Source: JABIBU01 sp964464685 (lineage in GTDB: Bacteria; Patescibacteriota; Patescibacteriia; Magasanikbacterales; UBA922). From it: 49,704 nt of DNA. The stretch's first letter is position 1. Each line of letters begins with the position of its first letter. The stretch is taken from assembly GCA_964464685.1 (NCBI GenBank), contig CAYXGV010000003.1:1-49704 (forward strand), in the 5' to 3' direction. This document shows, in pieces, positions 40,101 to 48,777 of the stretch. The notes under the pieces were generated by a model. That model had not been told where the DNA came from. It ran no database searches and was given only the letters and a program-made list of their open reading frames with translations. Made by a program: the position numbers and the translations under genes.

Positions 40101-41690
40101 ATGAGTTATAAAGTTTGTATTTTGGCGGCTGGAGCTGGAACAAGGATGGGAGAATTATCAAATAATATCAATAAAGCAGTTCTCCCTATAAATTTTAAGG
40201 CTGTAATTTCACATATAGTTGAAAAATTTTCTAAAGAAATAGAGATAGTTGTCGCTGTTGGTCATAAGAAAGAAACAGTGATTGACTATTTAGCACTTGC
40301 TCATCCTGATAGAAAATTTATTTTTGTTGAAGTGGATAAATATGTCGGTCCTGGCACTGGACCAGGGTATTCATTGTTGTCTTGCAGAGAGAATTTGCAA
40401 TGTCCTTTTGTTTTTTTTGCGGCCGATACATTGGTGCTCGAAAATATTCCAAAACCAGATCAGAATTGGTTTGGAATTGCGCCCGTTAAAGAAACTGAAA
40501 GATATTGCACGGTTAAAATTAAGAATAATCTCATTTGTCAGTTGGATGATAAAGTAAAAAATAATAATAAGTTTGCCTTTATAGGACTCGCAGGTGTTAA
40601 AGATTACAGTGTTTTTTTTGAGGCATTGGATAAAAACAAGGAAATAGTGGGCGGGGAGATTCAAGTTTCTAATGGATTCAAAAAATTGGTTGAACATAGT
40701 TTAGTGCCGGTCGGATTTACATGGTTTGATACAGGGATTCTTGAAAATTACAAAGAAACTAATCAAAGTTTATCTTTGGGAGAAAAAAAATTTGATTTCA
40801 GCAAAGACAAAGGGGAGGAGTTTCTTTATTTTGTAAATGGAATGGTTATAAAATTTTTTGTGGATGAAAAAATAACGGCTAATAGATGTTTGAGGGCCAG
40901 AACCTCCCTCAAGGGCTTATGTCCAGAAATAGAAGGGCATCGCGGTAACTTTTATTGCTATAAAAAGCTCGAGGGGCAGACTCTTTATAACGTTCTAAAT
41001 TCACAAATGGTGAAAAATTTTTTGCAATGGGCTAAAACGAATTTGTGGAAGAAGTTAAAACTTTCTGATTTAGAGAAAGAAGAATTCGTCGTAGCATGCA
41101 AGAAATTTTATATAGATAAGACCACTAAACGCCTCAAAACGTTTTATGATAAAACTGGGATTGAGGATGGCTCGACAAGTATAAACGGTGTGTTAACTCC
41201 CTCGCTTAAAGAATTGATGAATAAAATTGATTGGGATTACATAACTAATGGTATACCCAGCAATTTTCATGGCGATTTGCAATTTGATAATATTTTAGTT
41301 ACCAAGGATTCAGTGAGTAATTTGGAAAAATTTATTTTATTGGACTGGAGGCAAGATTTTGCTGGCTTGACCAATATGGGTGATCTTTATTATGACTTGG
41401 CAAAATTGTATGGTGGTGAATTAATTTCTTACCAACTTATAAAAGAAGGGCTGTTTTCTTTTGATATGAGCGGGGCGAGCATATATTATAACTATCATCT
41501 AAAAAATGATTTGGTAGAGGCTAGGGAAGAATATGAATTTTTTTTAGAGAAAAATGGTTTTGATTTTTTTAAAATAAAAATAATTACGGCTTTGATATTC
41601 CTCAACATGTCTCCCATGCATCACGAACCCTTTGATCGCCTACTGTATTTCATGGGCAAAAGCATGCTTTATAAATTAGTAAGCAGATAG
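40101..41690 (+). CDS. Nucleotidyltransferase fused to an APH/choline-kinase-like kinase
   Basis: 529 residues. Residues 1-230 are a nucleotidyltransferase (CILAAGAGTRMGELSNNINK, then AVLPI; FVFFAADTLVLENIP for the metal Asp; GGEIQVSNGFKKLVE). Residues 250-529 are an aminoglycoside-phosphotransferase/choline-kinase-type domain with YCYKKLEGQTLY, the catalytic loop NFHGDLQFDNILV (about 389) and the metal motif FILLDWRQDF (about 412). One polypeptide could thus phosphorylate a substrate and activate it as a nucleotide derivative, as LicA and LicC do in two proteins for phosphocholine. The substrate is unknown. Genes on both sides follow within a few bases. Confidence 0.85.
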   Translation: MSYKVCILAAGAGTRMGELSNNINKAVLPINFKAVISHIVEKFSKEIEIVVAVGHKKETVIDYLALAHPDRKFIFVEVDKYVGPGTGPGYSLLSCRENLQCPFVFFAADTLVLENIPKPDQNWFGIAPVKETERYCTVKIKNNLICQLDDKVKNNNKFAFIGLAGVKDYSVFFEALDKNKEIVGGEIQVSNGFKKLVEHSLVPVGFTWFDTGILENYKETNQSLSLGEKKFDFSKDKGEEFLYFVNGMVIKFFVDEKITANRCLRARTSLKGLCPEIEGHRGNFYCYKKLEGQTLYNVLNSQMVKNFLQWAKTNLWKKLKLSDLEKEEFVVACKKFYIDKTTKRLKTFYDKTGIEDGSTSINGVLTPSLKELMNKIDWDYITNGIPSNFHGDLQFDNILVTKDSVSNLEKFILLDWRQDFAGLTNMGDLYYDLAKLYGGELISYQLIKEGLFSFDMSGASIYYNYHLKNDLVEAREEYEFFLEKNGFDFFKIKIITALIFLNMSPMHHEPFDRLLYFMGKSMLYKLVSR

Positions 41691-41691
41691 T

Positions 41692-42711
41692 ATGTCAAAT
41701 AAACTTAGTGCCACTCTGGGTGTCGGGTCAATGAGTTCGGAAATCATTGAAGCCGTTTTTAGGTTTTCTAATTATCATCGTAAACAGCTAATGTTGATAT
41801 CCTCTAAAAATCAGATTGATCATAATGGAGGGTATGTAAATAACTGGACCACTATGCAATACATGGAATTCATAAATAAATTAAGAACTATTTACACTAA
41901 TAGTGACGTTAAAATTTGCAGAGACCATTGTGGACCAGGGTTTAATGGTCTCAGTGATTTAAATGATACTTATAAAACAATTGATTGTGATATAGAAAAT
42001 GGTTTTGATTTAATGCATATAGATTTTTGTCATTTTGATAGTGTACAAGGTCAGAAATTGGAAGAATCTAAAAAGGCAATTGAATATTGTTTAAAATTGA
42101 AACCGGATATTCATTTAGAAATTGGGACAGATGAGAATACTGGTACAAATTATAATTTACCAAATCTGTCTGAGATAGAGGAAGAGGTTGATTTTTTTAA
42201 AGATTTTTGTAATCCCCATTTTTATGTAGCGCAGACTGGTAGTTTGATTACAGAAATAAATCAAGCAGGAACTTTTAATGGTCACTTTATAAAAGAAATT
42301 TACAAAATACTTAAACAAAAGAATATAAAATTAAAAGAACATAATGCAGACTATTTATCTGAAGTTGAAATAGGAAAAAGAAAGGGTATTGTTGATGCTT
42401 TAAATATTGCGCCTCAATTAGGTGTAGTACAAACTCAGACAGTCCTTGCTAAGTGTTTAATTTATGGCGTAGATTTTACCCAGTTTTTAGAAGAGGTTTA
42501 TAAAGGGAGAAAATGGAAAAAATGGCTAGACAAAAATACAGCGGAGAATAAATTTTTGTGTTCAATAATTGCTGGGCATTATCATTTTGCCTCAGATAGT
42601 TATAAGCACATTATAGCCCAACTTGAACAATGTGAAGATATTCATGGAAGTTTAATTGATGTGGCTGAAAATTTAATTAATCATTATCACGAAAGTTATG
42701 ACAAATTCTAA
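41692..42711 (+). CDS. TIM-barrel aldolase-like protein (GatZ/KbaZ-like)
   Basis: 339 residues. MLISSKNQIDHNGGYVNNWT, KICRDHCGPGFNG, FDLMHIDFCHFDSVQG, LEIGTDENTGTNY, HFYVAQTGS and LKEHNADYLSEVE give a (beta/alpha)8 pattern with conserved His/Asp/Glu at strand ends, resembling the GatZ/KbaZ subunits linked to tagatose-bisphosphate aldolase and class II aldolases. There is no GatY/KbaY partner nearby, so it may act alone. It lies one base after the fused nucleotidyltransferase-kinase and overlaps the next cupin by 14 bases, implying a common pathway. Exact reaction unknown. Confidence 0.6.
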   Translation: MSNKLSATLGVGSMSSEIIEAVFRFSNYHRKQLMLISSKNQIDHNGGYVNNWTTMQYMEFINKLRTIYTNSDVKICRDHCGPGFNGLSDLNDTYKTIDCDIENGFDLMHIDFCHFDSVQGQKLEESKKAIEYCLKLKPDIHLEIGTDENTGTNYNLPNLSEIEEEVDFFKDFCNPHFYVAQTGSLITEINQAGTFNGHFIKEIYKILKQKNIKLKEHNADYLSEVEIGKRKGIVDALNIAPQLGVVQTQTVLAKCLIYGVDFTQFLEEVYKGRKWKKWLDKNTAENKFLCSIIAGHYHFASDSYKHIIAQLEQCEDIHGSLIDVAENLINHYHESYDKF

Positions 42712-43087
42712 AATCGTAAAAAAACCTTGGGGTAAAGAAATTTGGTTGGAATTGAATGATAAATATTGTTATAAGAGAATTTATATAAGTGCTGGGACTC
42801 GTACAAGCTATCAGTATCATAACAATAAGCTAGAAACTAATTATATTATTGCTGGCGAGGCAGAGGTATGGCTTGAAAATGATCAGGGAGTAGTGGAAAA
42901 GAAAAAAATGAAAGCAGATGATTTTTTTACAGTCATACCACCACGGAAACATAGAATAATAGCTATTACAGACATCATTCTGCAAGAAGTTTCTACTCCA
43001 GAGGTGGATGATGTTATTAGAATAGAGGATGATAATAATAGGCAGGATGGACGTATTGATAGTGAACATAATAGTTTAAATAAATAG
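42698..43087 (+). CDS. Cupin-domain sugar-binding/isomerase-like protein
   Basis: 129 residues. KPWGKEIWLELNDKYCYKRI and SAGTRTSYQYHNNKLETNYI match the mannose-6-phosphate isomerase type II cupin (KPWG start; Gln-x-His and Glu metal ligands), then GEAEVWLEND and FFTVIPPRKHRIIA, the second motif with His. ILQEVSTPEVDDVIRIEDD is the usual end. This small form occurs with NeuA/NeuB-like genes in nonulosonate and capsule loci. The start overlaps the aldolase-like gene. Confidence 0.75.
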   Translation: MTNSKIVKKPWGKEIWLELNDKYCYKRIYISAGTRTSYQYHNNKLETNYIIAGEAEVWLENDQGVVEKKKMKADDFFTVIPPRKHRIIAITDIILQEVSTPEVDDVIRIEDDNNRQDGRIDSEHNSLNK

Positions 43088-43100
43088 TTAAGATAAAATT

Positions 43101-43778
43101 ATGTCTAAAACAATAGCATTCATTCCCGCTCGGGGTGGCAGTAAATCAATACCTTTAAAAAATATCAAAGATTTTTGCGGAAAACCATTGATATATTGGA
43201 ATTTAAAAGCGTTGCAAGACGCTAAATTGGTGGATGAGGTGTATGTGGCGACCGATAGTGAGAAGATTAAAAATGTTGTGGTGGGTTTTGGTTTTAACAA
43301 AGTTCAGGTATATGATCGTGACTCACAAAACGCTAGCAATACTTCCAGTACAGAAAGTGTAATGCTTGAATTTTTGGAAAAACAAAATTTTGTGGCCGAT
43401 GATATATTTATTTTAGTTCAAGCCACTTCTCCTCTCACCCAAACTAGTAATTTTGAAAATGGAATAAGAAAGTATAAGGAGTCAGAGTGTGATTCACTTT
43501 TAAGCTGTGTGAGGATAAAAAGTTTTTTCTGGACAGAAACAGGTGAGTCATTTAATTATAATTATAAAAAACGTCCACGTCGGCAGGATTTTGAAGGGAT
43601 GTTAATGGAGAATGGTGCTTTTTATATCAATACTGTGGATAATATCAAGAAACACAAAAATCGTTTATGTGGAAGAATTGCCACATATGAAATGCCTGAA
43701 TATACCGGGGTTGATTTAGATGAGCAGGTTGATTGGGATGTTTCTGAGGTTTTGATGAAAAAATATATTTTGAAATAA
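43101..43778 (+). CDS. neuA: CMP-nonulosonate (N-acylneuraminate) cytidylyltransferase
   Basis: 225 residues. FIPARGGSKSIPLKNIKDFC (P-loop-like RxGSK signature), GKPLIYWNLKAL, VYVATDSEKI, ILVQATSPLTQTSNF, the RPRRQDFEGMLMENGAFYIN block and EYTGVDLDEQVDWDVSEVLM are diagnostic of CMP-sialic/legionaminic/pseudaminic acid synthetases. It activates the nine-carbon acid with CTP. It confirms that the locus makes a nonulosonic acid; which one cannot be read from this gene. Confidence 0.92.
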   Translation: MSKTIAFIPARGGSKSIPLKNIKDFCGKPLIYWNLKALQDAKLVDEVYVATDSEKIKNVVVGFGFNKVQVYDRDSQNASNTSSTESVMLEFLEKQNFVADDIFILVQATSPLTQTSNFENGIRKYKESECDSLLSCVRIKSFFWTETGESFNYNYKKRPRRQDFEGMLMENGAFYINTVDNIKKHKNRLCGRIATYEMPEYTGVDLDEQVDWDVSEVLMKKYILK

Positions 43779-43795
43779 TAATATCGTTTACTAAT

Positions 43796-44818
43796 ATGAC
43801 AAAAACTGCTTTTATTACAGGTATTACAGGGCAGGATGGTCCTTATTTGGCTAAGATACTTTTAAATAAAGGATATCAGGTCTATGGCATGGTGAGAAAC
43901 ATGCCAACTCCCAATCTCTATGGGATCAGTTTTTTGAATATCAAAGATAAAGTGCAATTAATTTTTGGAGACCTAAGCAATATAAAATCCATTGAGGATG
44001 CTTTGTTGGAAGTGAAACCCGATGAGATTTACCATTTGGCTTCGCAATCGTCGGTAATTAATTCTTGGAGTAATTGTCTAAATACTTTAAGTACGAATGC
44101 TGATTCAAGTACTCCATTCTTAGAATATGTTAAAAAAAATCCTAAGACTAAACTTTTTTTAGCCCAAAGTTCTGAATTATTCGGAAAAAATCTTGAAAAT
44201 CATGAAAAAAATAATTTTGAACCATGTTCTCCGTACGGTGTGGCCAAGCTGGCTTCTTATCACCTAGGAAAAATTTTTAGAGAAAAATATGATTTGTTTA
44301 TAGTTAATGGTTTATTTTATATTCACGAATCTCCGTTGCGGAATATTAACTTTTTTTCCCGTAAAGTAAGTCAGACTGTTGCTAGGATAGCTGCTGGTGT
44401 AGAGAAAGAGATAGTTTTGGGCAACATAGATTTATACCGCGATGTTGGTTTTGCTGGTGATTATATGGAAGTTGTTTATCTCGCTTTGCAAAGGGAAGTT
44501 CCTGATGATTATATTATTGCCACTGGGCAGTGCACTTTATTGAGGGATTTTGTCAAGGAAGCATTTGCCGAAGTGGGGATTGATGATTATGAAAAGTATT
44601 TAAGATTTGAAAAAAGTTATTTTCGTAAAAACGATCCAGTCAAGATAATGGGATTTCCACAACAGACGTTTCAAAAGTTGAACTGGAAACCCAATACAAC
44701 CGTGATTGAGATTGTAAAACAAATGTTATCTCATGATATAGAATTTATAAAAAATCCCCAAAATCTTGAATCCCAGTGTGTTACCCCTTATTCTTCAATG
44801 TTGCAGAATAGATCCTAA
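43796..44818 (+). CDS. GDP-mannose dehydratase-like SDR, second paralogue
   Basis: 340 residues. FITGITGQDGPYLAKILLNK, DEIYHLASQSSVINSWSNCL, AQSSELFGKN and the catalytic SPYGVAKLASYHL (Tyr-Lys) show an extended SDR close to GDP-mannose 4,6-dehydratase, but the RRSSSFNTERIDH substrate loop of the true gmd (28328) is replaced by VRNMPTPNLYGISFL and the NHESPRRGG motif by IHESPLRNINF. It likely dehydrates or epimerises a different nucleotide sugar, perhaps GDP- or CMP-linked, for the nonulosonate branch. It follows neuA after 17 bases. Confidence 0.8.
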   Translation: MTKTAFITGITGQDGPYLAKILLNKGYQVYGMVRNMPTPNLYGISFLNIKDKVQLIFGDLSNIKSIEDALLEVKPDEIYHLASQSSVINSWSNCLNTLSTNADSSTPFLEYVKKNPKTKLFLAQSSELFGKNLENHEKNNFEPCSPYGVAKLASYHLGKIFREKYDLFIVNGLFYIHESPLRNINFFSRKVSQTVARIAAGVEKEIVLGNIDLYRDVGFAGDYMEVVYLALQREVPDDYIIATGQCTLLRDFVKEAFAEVGIDDYEKYLRFEKSYFRKNDPVKIMGFPQQTFQKLNWKPNTTVIEIVKQMLSHDIEFIKNPQNLESQCVTPYSSMLQNRS

Positions 44819-44828
44819 CTTTATAAGT

Positions 44829-46742
44829 ATGATTTTAGATCGTGTAATAAAAAGCCAAAAGGTAGATAACCTTTTTTCTCCAGAAGGGACAAATTCCGTT
44901 TATATTATTTGTGAAATCGGCATCAACCATAATGGTTCGTTGAATACTGCTTTATCTTTGATAGATGCTGCCAAACAGTCCGGGGTGGACGCGGTTAAGT
45001 TTCAAAAAAGAGATTTGGATAAGATATATGCTAAAGAAATTTTGTCAGATACCAATAGTGCCGAGTGGAATTTTGATTATTTGATGCCTCTGCTAAAAAA
45101 ATTTGAACTAACATCGGTAGACTATTTACAAATTAAGCAACATTGCCAAGAATTGGGTTTGGATTTGATAGTTACTCCTTTTGACGAGAATTCGGCCGAT
45201 TTTGTTTATCAGTTGGGCATATCGGCTTTCAAAATTAGTTCGGCGGATATGACTAATTTTGGTTTGATCAAAAAATGTGCTAGTTATAATCTTCCTTTGA
45301 TAATTTCCACTGGCATGTGGAACGCGGACGAGATTAAAGAATGTGCTGAATTTTACAAAAAAAATAAAATTAAGTTTGCTTTGCTTTTGGCCAATTCCAG
45401 TTATCCCACTCCTTACGAAGCAATTAATTTGAAGTTTTTAGAGAATTTAAAAGTTTTAAGCCCAGTGGTTGGTTATTCAGGGCATGAACGTGGGATATTT
45501 ATTCCGGTGGCAGCCGTGGCTTTAGGCGCTAAGATTGTGGAAAAGCATATAACCTTTGACCGTAATGCCGAGGGACCGGATCATAAGGCGTCCCTTTTGC
45601 CGGAAGAATTTACCGAAATGGTTGATCATATCAGGATGTTGGAAAGGGCTTTGGGAAAAGACAAGGAAGTAAATCAAGCCGAAAAATTAAATAAAGAAGT
45701 ATTTGCTAAATCGGCTGTGGCTGATTTGTCTATTAAAAAAGGGCATATTTTGAAACCGGATGATATTTCATTTAAATCACCTGGTAAGGGGATTTTCCCC
45801 CACCAGATAGAAAAGTATTATGGCTTGGTTTTTAAAAAAAATGTCGCCCATGGGCATTATATAGCAGATGATGATTTCGTGGATGAAAAATTGATTAAGG
45901 ATTGGAAAAAGTTTTCTTTTGTCCAAAAATGGGGGGTAAAGTGTCGGTTTCACGATTTTGCTGATTATCAAGTTCTTAATTCACCAGTGATTGAATTTCA
46001 TTGTTCCGAAACTGATTTAGATGTTGATTTCATTGATTGTTCGGATAGATCTGAATTAATTGTTCACGCACCAGAAATAGTAGACGGAGAGTTGGTTGAC
46101 ATTTGTACTAGTGACAAAAGGAAAGTTGATAAATCAATAGTTATTTTACAAAAGACTATTGAAAAGGTCTTGGAGATTAGTAAAAATTGGTCAGTGGTCA
46201 AGCCTAAAATAGTAGTTCATCTTGGCGGGATGTTGATGGATAGAAACGAGAGTCGGGATGTCAATAAAAGAATGATGGAAAGAGCAATAACCAGTTTTGC
46301 GCGTTTGGATTTTTCTCCTCAAGAAGTGGATATAATTCCGGAGAATTTACCCCCTCGGCCATGGTATTTGGGCGGGGAGTGGTTTCAGTATGGCTTTATG
46401 TTGCCAGAAGATTTTTTGGAATTTTGCGGGCATTTTGGTTTGGGTATGACTTTGGATATCTGTCATGCGGCCCTTTATTGCAATTATGCTAATCAAGATT
46501 TAGCCAAATATGTTGCCAGCGTAAAAAATTTAATTAAGCATGTCCATATTTCCGACGCCAAAGGTATAAATGGCGAGGGGCTACAAATTTATGATGGGGA
46601 AATAAATTTTGAGTCAGTGTTTAGCGAATTTAAAGATTTAAATTTTTCGTGGGTACCTGAAATTTGGAGTGGACATTTGCACCATGGATCTGGGGTTTAT
46701 CAGGCATTAAATTTATTGGAAAAATATAATGGAATATTATAA
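44829..46742 (+). CDS. neuB: NeuB-type nonulosonate synthase fused to a SAF and a second TIM-barrel domain
   Basis: 637 residues from the ATG at 44829; the frame upstream overlaps the previous gene. Residues 20-270 are the NeuB barrel (CEIGINHNGSLNTALSLIDA, AVKFQKRD, LIVTPFDENSADFVYQLG, FKISSADMTN, GYSGHERG, EKHITFDRNAEGPDHKASLL), which condenses PEP with a sugar. Residues 280-350 form the antifreeze-like SAF domain (SAVADLSIKKGHILKPDDIS, FKSPGKGI). Residues 375-637 are an extra xylose-isomerase-like/AP-endonuclease-type barrel (HAPEIVDGELVDI, VVHLGGMLMDRNES, IIPENLPPRPW, MTLDICHAALYCNY, HVHISDAKG) with His, Asp and Glu metal ligands. The third domain may supply or remodel the sugar substrate. 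Confidence 0.9.
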   Translation: MILDRVIKSQKVDNLFSPEGTNSVYIICEIGINHNGSLNTALSLIDAAKQSGVDAVKFQKRDLDKIYAKEILSDTNSAEWNFDYLMPLLKKFELTSVDYLQIKQHCQELGLDLIVTPFDENSADFVYQLGISAFKISSADMTNFGLIKKCASYNLPLIISTGMWNADEIKECAEFYKKNKIKFALLLANSSYPTPYEAINLKFLENLKVLSPVVGYSGHERGIFIPVAAVALGAKIVEKHITFDRNAEGPDHKASLLPEEFTEMVDHIRMLERALGKDKEVNQAEKLNKEVFAKSAVADLSIKKGHILKPDDISFKSPGKGIFPHQIEKYYGLVFKKNVAHGHYIADDDFVDEKLIKDWKKFSFVQKWGVKCRFHDFADYQVLNSPVIEFHCSETDLDVDFIDCSDRSELIVHAPEIVDGELVDICTSDKRKVDKSIVILQKTIEKVLEISKNWSVVKPKIVVHLGGMLMDRNESRDVNKRMMERAITSFARLDFSPQEVDIIPENLPPRPWYLGGEWFQYGFMLPEDFLEFCGHFGLGMTLDICHAALYCNYANQDLAKYVASVKNLIKHVHISDAKGINGEGLQIYDGEINFESVFSEFKDLNFSWVPEIWSGHLHHGSGVYQALNLLEKYNGIL

Positions 46743-46755
46743 TAAAAAAATAATT

Positions 46756-47613
46756 ATGTCTAAGCATTGTTACTTGTGTGGTAATAATAAATTTATCGTA
46801 AAAAATAAAAAAACTAGAGATAATAATAATGTGAGTGTGGTGCAGTGTCGTCGTTGTTTGCTTACTTCTTTGAGTTCTTTTGCACATCTAAAAAAGATTT
46901 CTTATGAGCGTGGTGATATGCATGAGGTGGTGGCAAATAGTATTCGCGATTATCGGAAATTACTCCGTAATTTTTATAATGATGATTTGCGTCGGTTTGA
47001 GCAATGGAAGAAAGTGATAAAAAATAAGTCTGTTTTGGATTTTGGTTGCGGTGCGGGTGGATTTTTGCAACTGGCGCAGAGAGTTGCCCGTCAGGTCAAG
47101 GGGGTGGAGTTGGATAAGATTGTCCGTTTTTATAATAAAAATATAGAAGTAAAGAAAAATATAGATGAATATAAAGAGAAATTTGACGTTATTACCCTTT
47201 TTCATGTTTTGGAACATTTACCCGACCCAATTAGTTTTTTGCGAAAATTAAAAAAAAATCTCAAATCAAGAGGCAAAATAATTATTGAAGTGCCTAGCGA
47301 TGATGATGCGTTGATTTCTTATTATAAATTGCAGGCATTTAAAGATTTTACTTATTGGAGTTTGCATTTGTATTCTTATAATAAGAAAACTTTGGCAAAA
47401 ATTTGTCAGCGCGCTGGTTTCTCAAATGTCAAAATAGATTTTTTTCAACGTTACCCTTTGGCTAATCACATTGGTTGGTTGAAAGATGGCAGGCCTGGCG
47501 GGCATAATGTTTATAAGGAATTAAATGGTTCGGATTTAAATGAACAGTATACTCGGCAGTTGAGGAAAATGGGAGCTTGCGATACTTTGGTGGCGGTTTT
47601 TAAAAAAAATTAA
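46756..47613 (+). CDS. Class I SAM methyltransferase with N-terminal zinc ribbon
   Basis: 285 residues from the ATG at 46756. CYLCGNNKF and CRRCLL (residues 4-38) form a four-cysteine zinc ribbon. VLDFGCGAGGFLQLAQRVAR is SAM motif I, VKGVELD motif II and FDVITLFHVLEHLPDP the Methyltransf_23-type motif IV. Such enzymes methylate sugars in O-antigen and capsule synthesis, usually as a capping or decorating step. A terminal methyl group could be the signal read by the Wzt C-terminal domain (inference). Confidence 0.85.
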   Translation: MSKHCYLCGNNKFIVKNKKTRDNNNVSVVQCRRCLLTSLSSFAHLKKISYERGDMHEVVANSIRDYRKLLRNFYNDDLRRFEQWKKVIKNKSVLDFGCGAGGFLQLAQRVARQVKGVELDKIVRFYNKNIEVKKNIDEYKEKFDVITLFHVLEHLPDPISFLRKLKKNLKSRGKIIIEVPSDDDALISYYKLQAFKDFTYWSLHLYSYNKKTLAKICQRAGFSNVKIDFFQRYPLANHIGWLKDGRPGGHNVYKELNGSDLNEQYTRQLRKMGACDTLVAVFKKN

Positions 47614-47628
47614 ATATTTTTTTAATTT

Positions 47629-48777
47629 ATGAATAAAAAAATTTGGATAATTGTTGATCATCCTATGCAGATAACCACCGCTGTTGGTTTGGCATTATAT
47701 TTTGGTAAAGATTATACTGTTAATTTGTTAATTTCTAAACATCCCTATTGGTGCGGGGCAGATGTGGCCAGCTTTAGTAGTTATTTTAAGGAGATTCATT
47801 GGTTTTTTAAGGCAGGTTTTTCTTGGATTTTTCCTAGGGAAATAGGTAAAATTTTGTATAATAAACAAAAAATAAAAAAATTGGAAATAAACAAAGATGA
47901 CATATTTTTGGTTTTATCAAATAAAGTTTTTTTGGAAACCCTGCTATTTTCAATCTATAACGAGAATAAAAGAGTATCAATTAATCCAGATTACTTAATT
48001 GACGGGGTTTTACTTCCTTACCAAGGGGGGGAATATAGAGAAAAAATTATTAGCAAGATTTGGAATTGTACTTTATTGTTATTTTTCAAAATGGAGCCGA
48101 TTATATATTGTAAACATACAAAGGATAGGGCGCTTTACGCATTATTTTATAAAAAAGGGAATGGGGCGGTTTTTAGTCGTTGTTTTTCCATTAAGAATGT
48201 AGGCGTTAATAATTTATCCCCTGATGAAATACATGATGTTTCTATTTATGTAAGAGATATGATATGTCAAATAAGAGAAGAAAATAAAAGGAAAATGGTT
48301 GTTTTTTTTGGCAATTCAAACTATCCTAATAAATATCATATAGATTTTACTAACCGTTGTTTGAGATATATAGAGGAGTTTTTTCCTGAATATGATTATA
48401 TCTTTAAATCTCACCCGAATGATCATGGTGAGGCGGAAGCAGTGGAATTGAGACAATTTAAAATTTATCAGCAAAAGATAATAGCTGAGCTTTTTTATTT
48501 AGAAAATTTAGATAAAATCTACCGTTGTTTTAGTATAGCCTCTACTGCTGTTAGGCATAGTATAGATATAGGCATTCCGTCTTATTATTTTCTCAAATTA
48601 TACAAAGATTATTCTCCGGATCTTAATGATTTGTTGATGAGTATGGCGGCGGACACAAATAGCAAAGCTTTTATAGAAAGTTTTGAGGAACCACCGATAG
48701 CTTATGAAGTGGATTATAATTTAGAGGAGGTAGAAAGAGGATTGAAGAAAATTAATGATTTTTTATATGAAAATTGA
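47629..48777 (+). CDS. Glycosyltransferase-like capsule protein (possible nonulosonosyltransferase)
   Basis: 382 residues, cytoplasmic. IIVDHPMQITTAVGLALYFG at the N terminus and IFKSHPNDHGEAEAVELRQF near residues 265-285, with IYRCFSIASTAVRHSIDIGI near 303, resemble the GT-B donor side of capsule polysaccharide transferases and GT52-like sialyltransferases, where an H-P and a nearby S/T bind the CMP-sugar. The family could not be fixed; with NeuA and NeuB upstream a transferase for the CMP-activated acid is the simplest guess. The next gene overlaps its end by 11 bases. Confidence 0.55.
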   Translation: MNKKIWIIVDHPMQITTAVGLALYFGKDYTVNLLISKHPYWCGADVASFSSYFKEIHWFFKAGFSWIFPREIGKILYNKQKIKKLEINKDDIFLVLSNKVFLETLLFSIYNENKRVSINPDYLIDGVLLPYQGGEYREKIISKIWNCTLLLFFKMEPIIYCKHTKDRALYALFYKKGNGAVFSRCFSIKNVGVNNLSPDEIHDVSIYVRDMICQIREENKRKMVVFFGNSNYPNKYHIDFTNRCLRYIEEFFPEYDYIFKSHPNDHGEAEAVELRQFKIYQQKIIAELFYLENLDKIYRCFSIASTAVRHSIDIGIPSYYFLKLYKDYSPDLNDLLMSMAADTNSKAFIESFEEPPIAYEVDYNLEEVERGLKKINDFLYEN

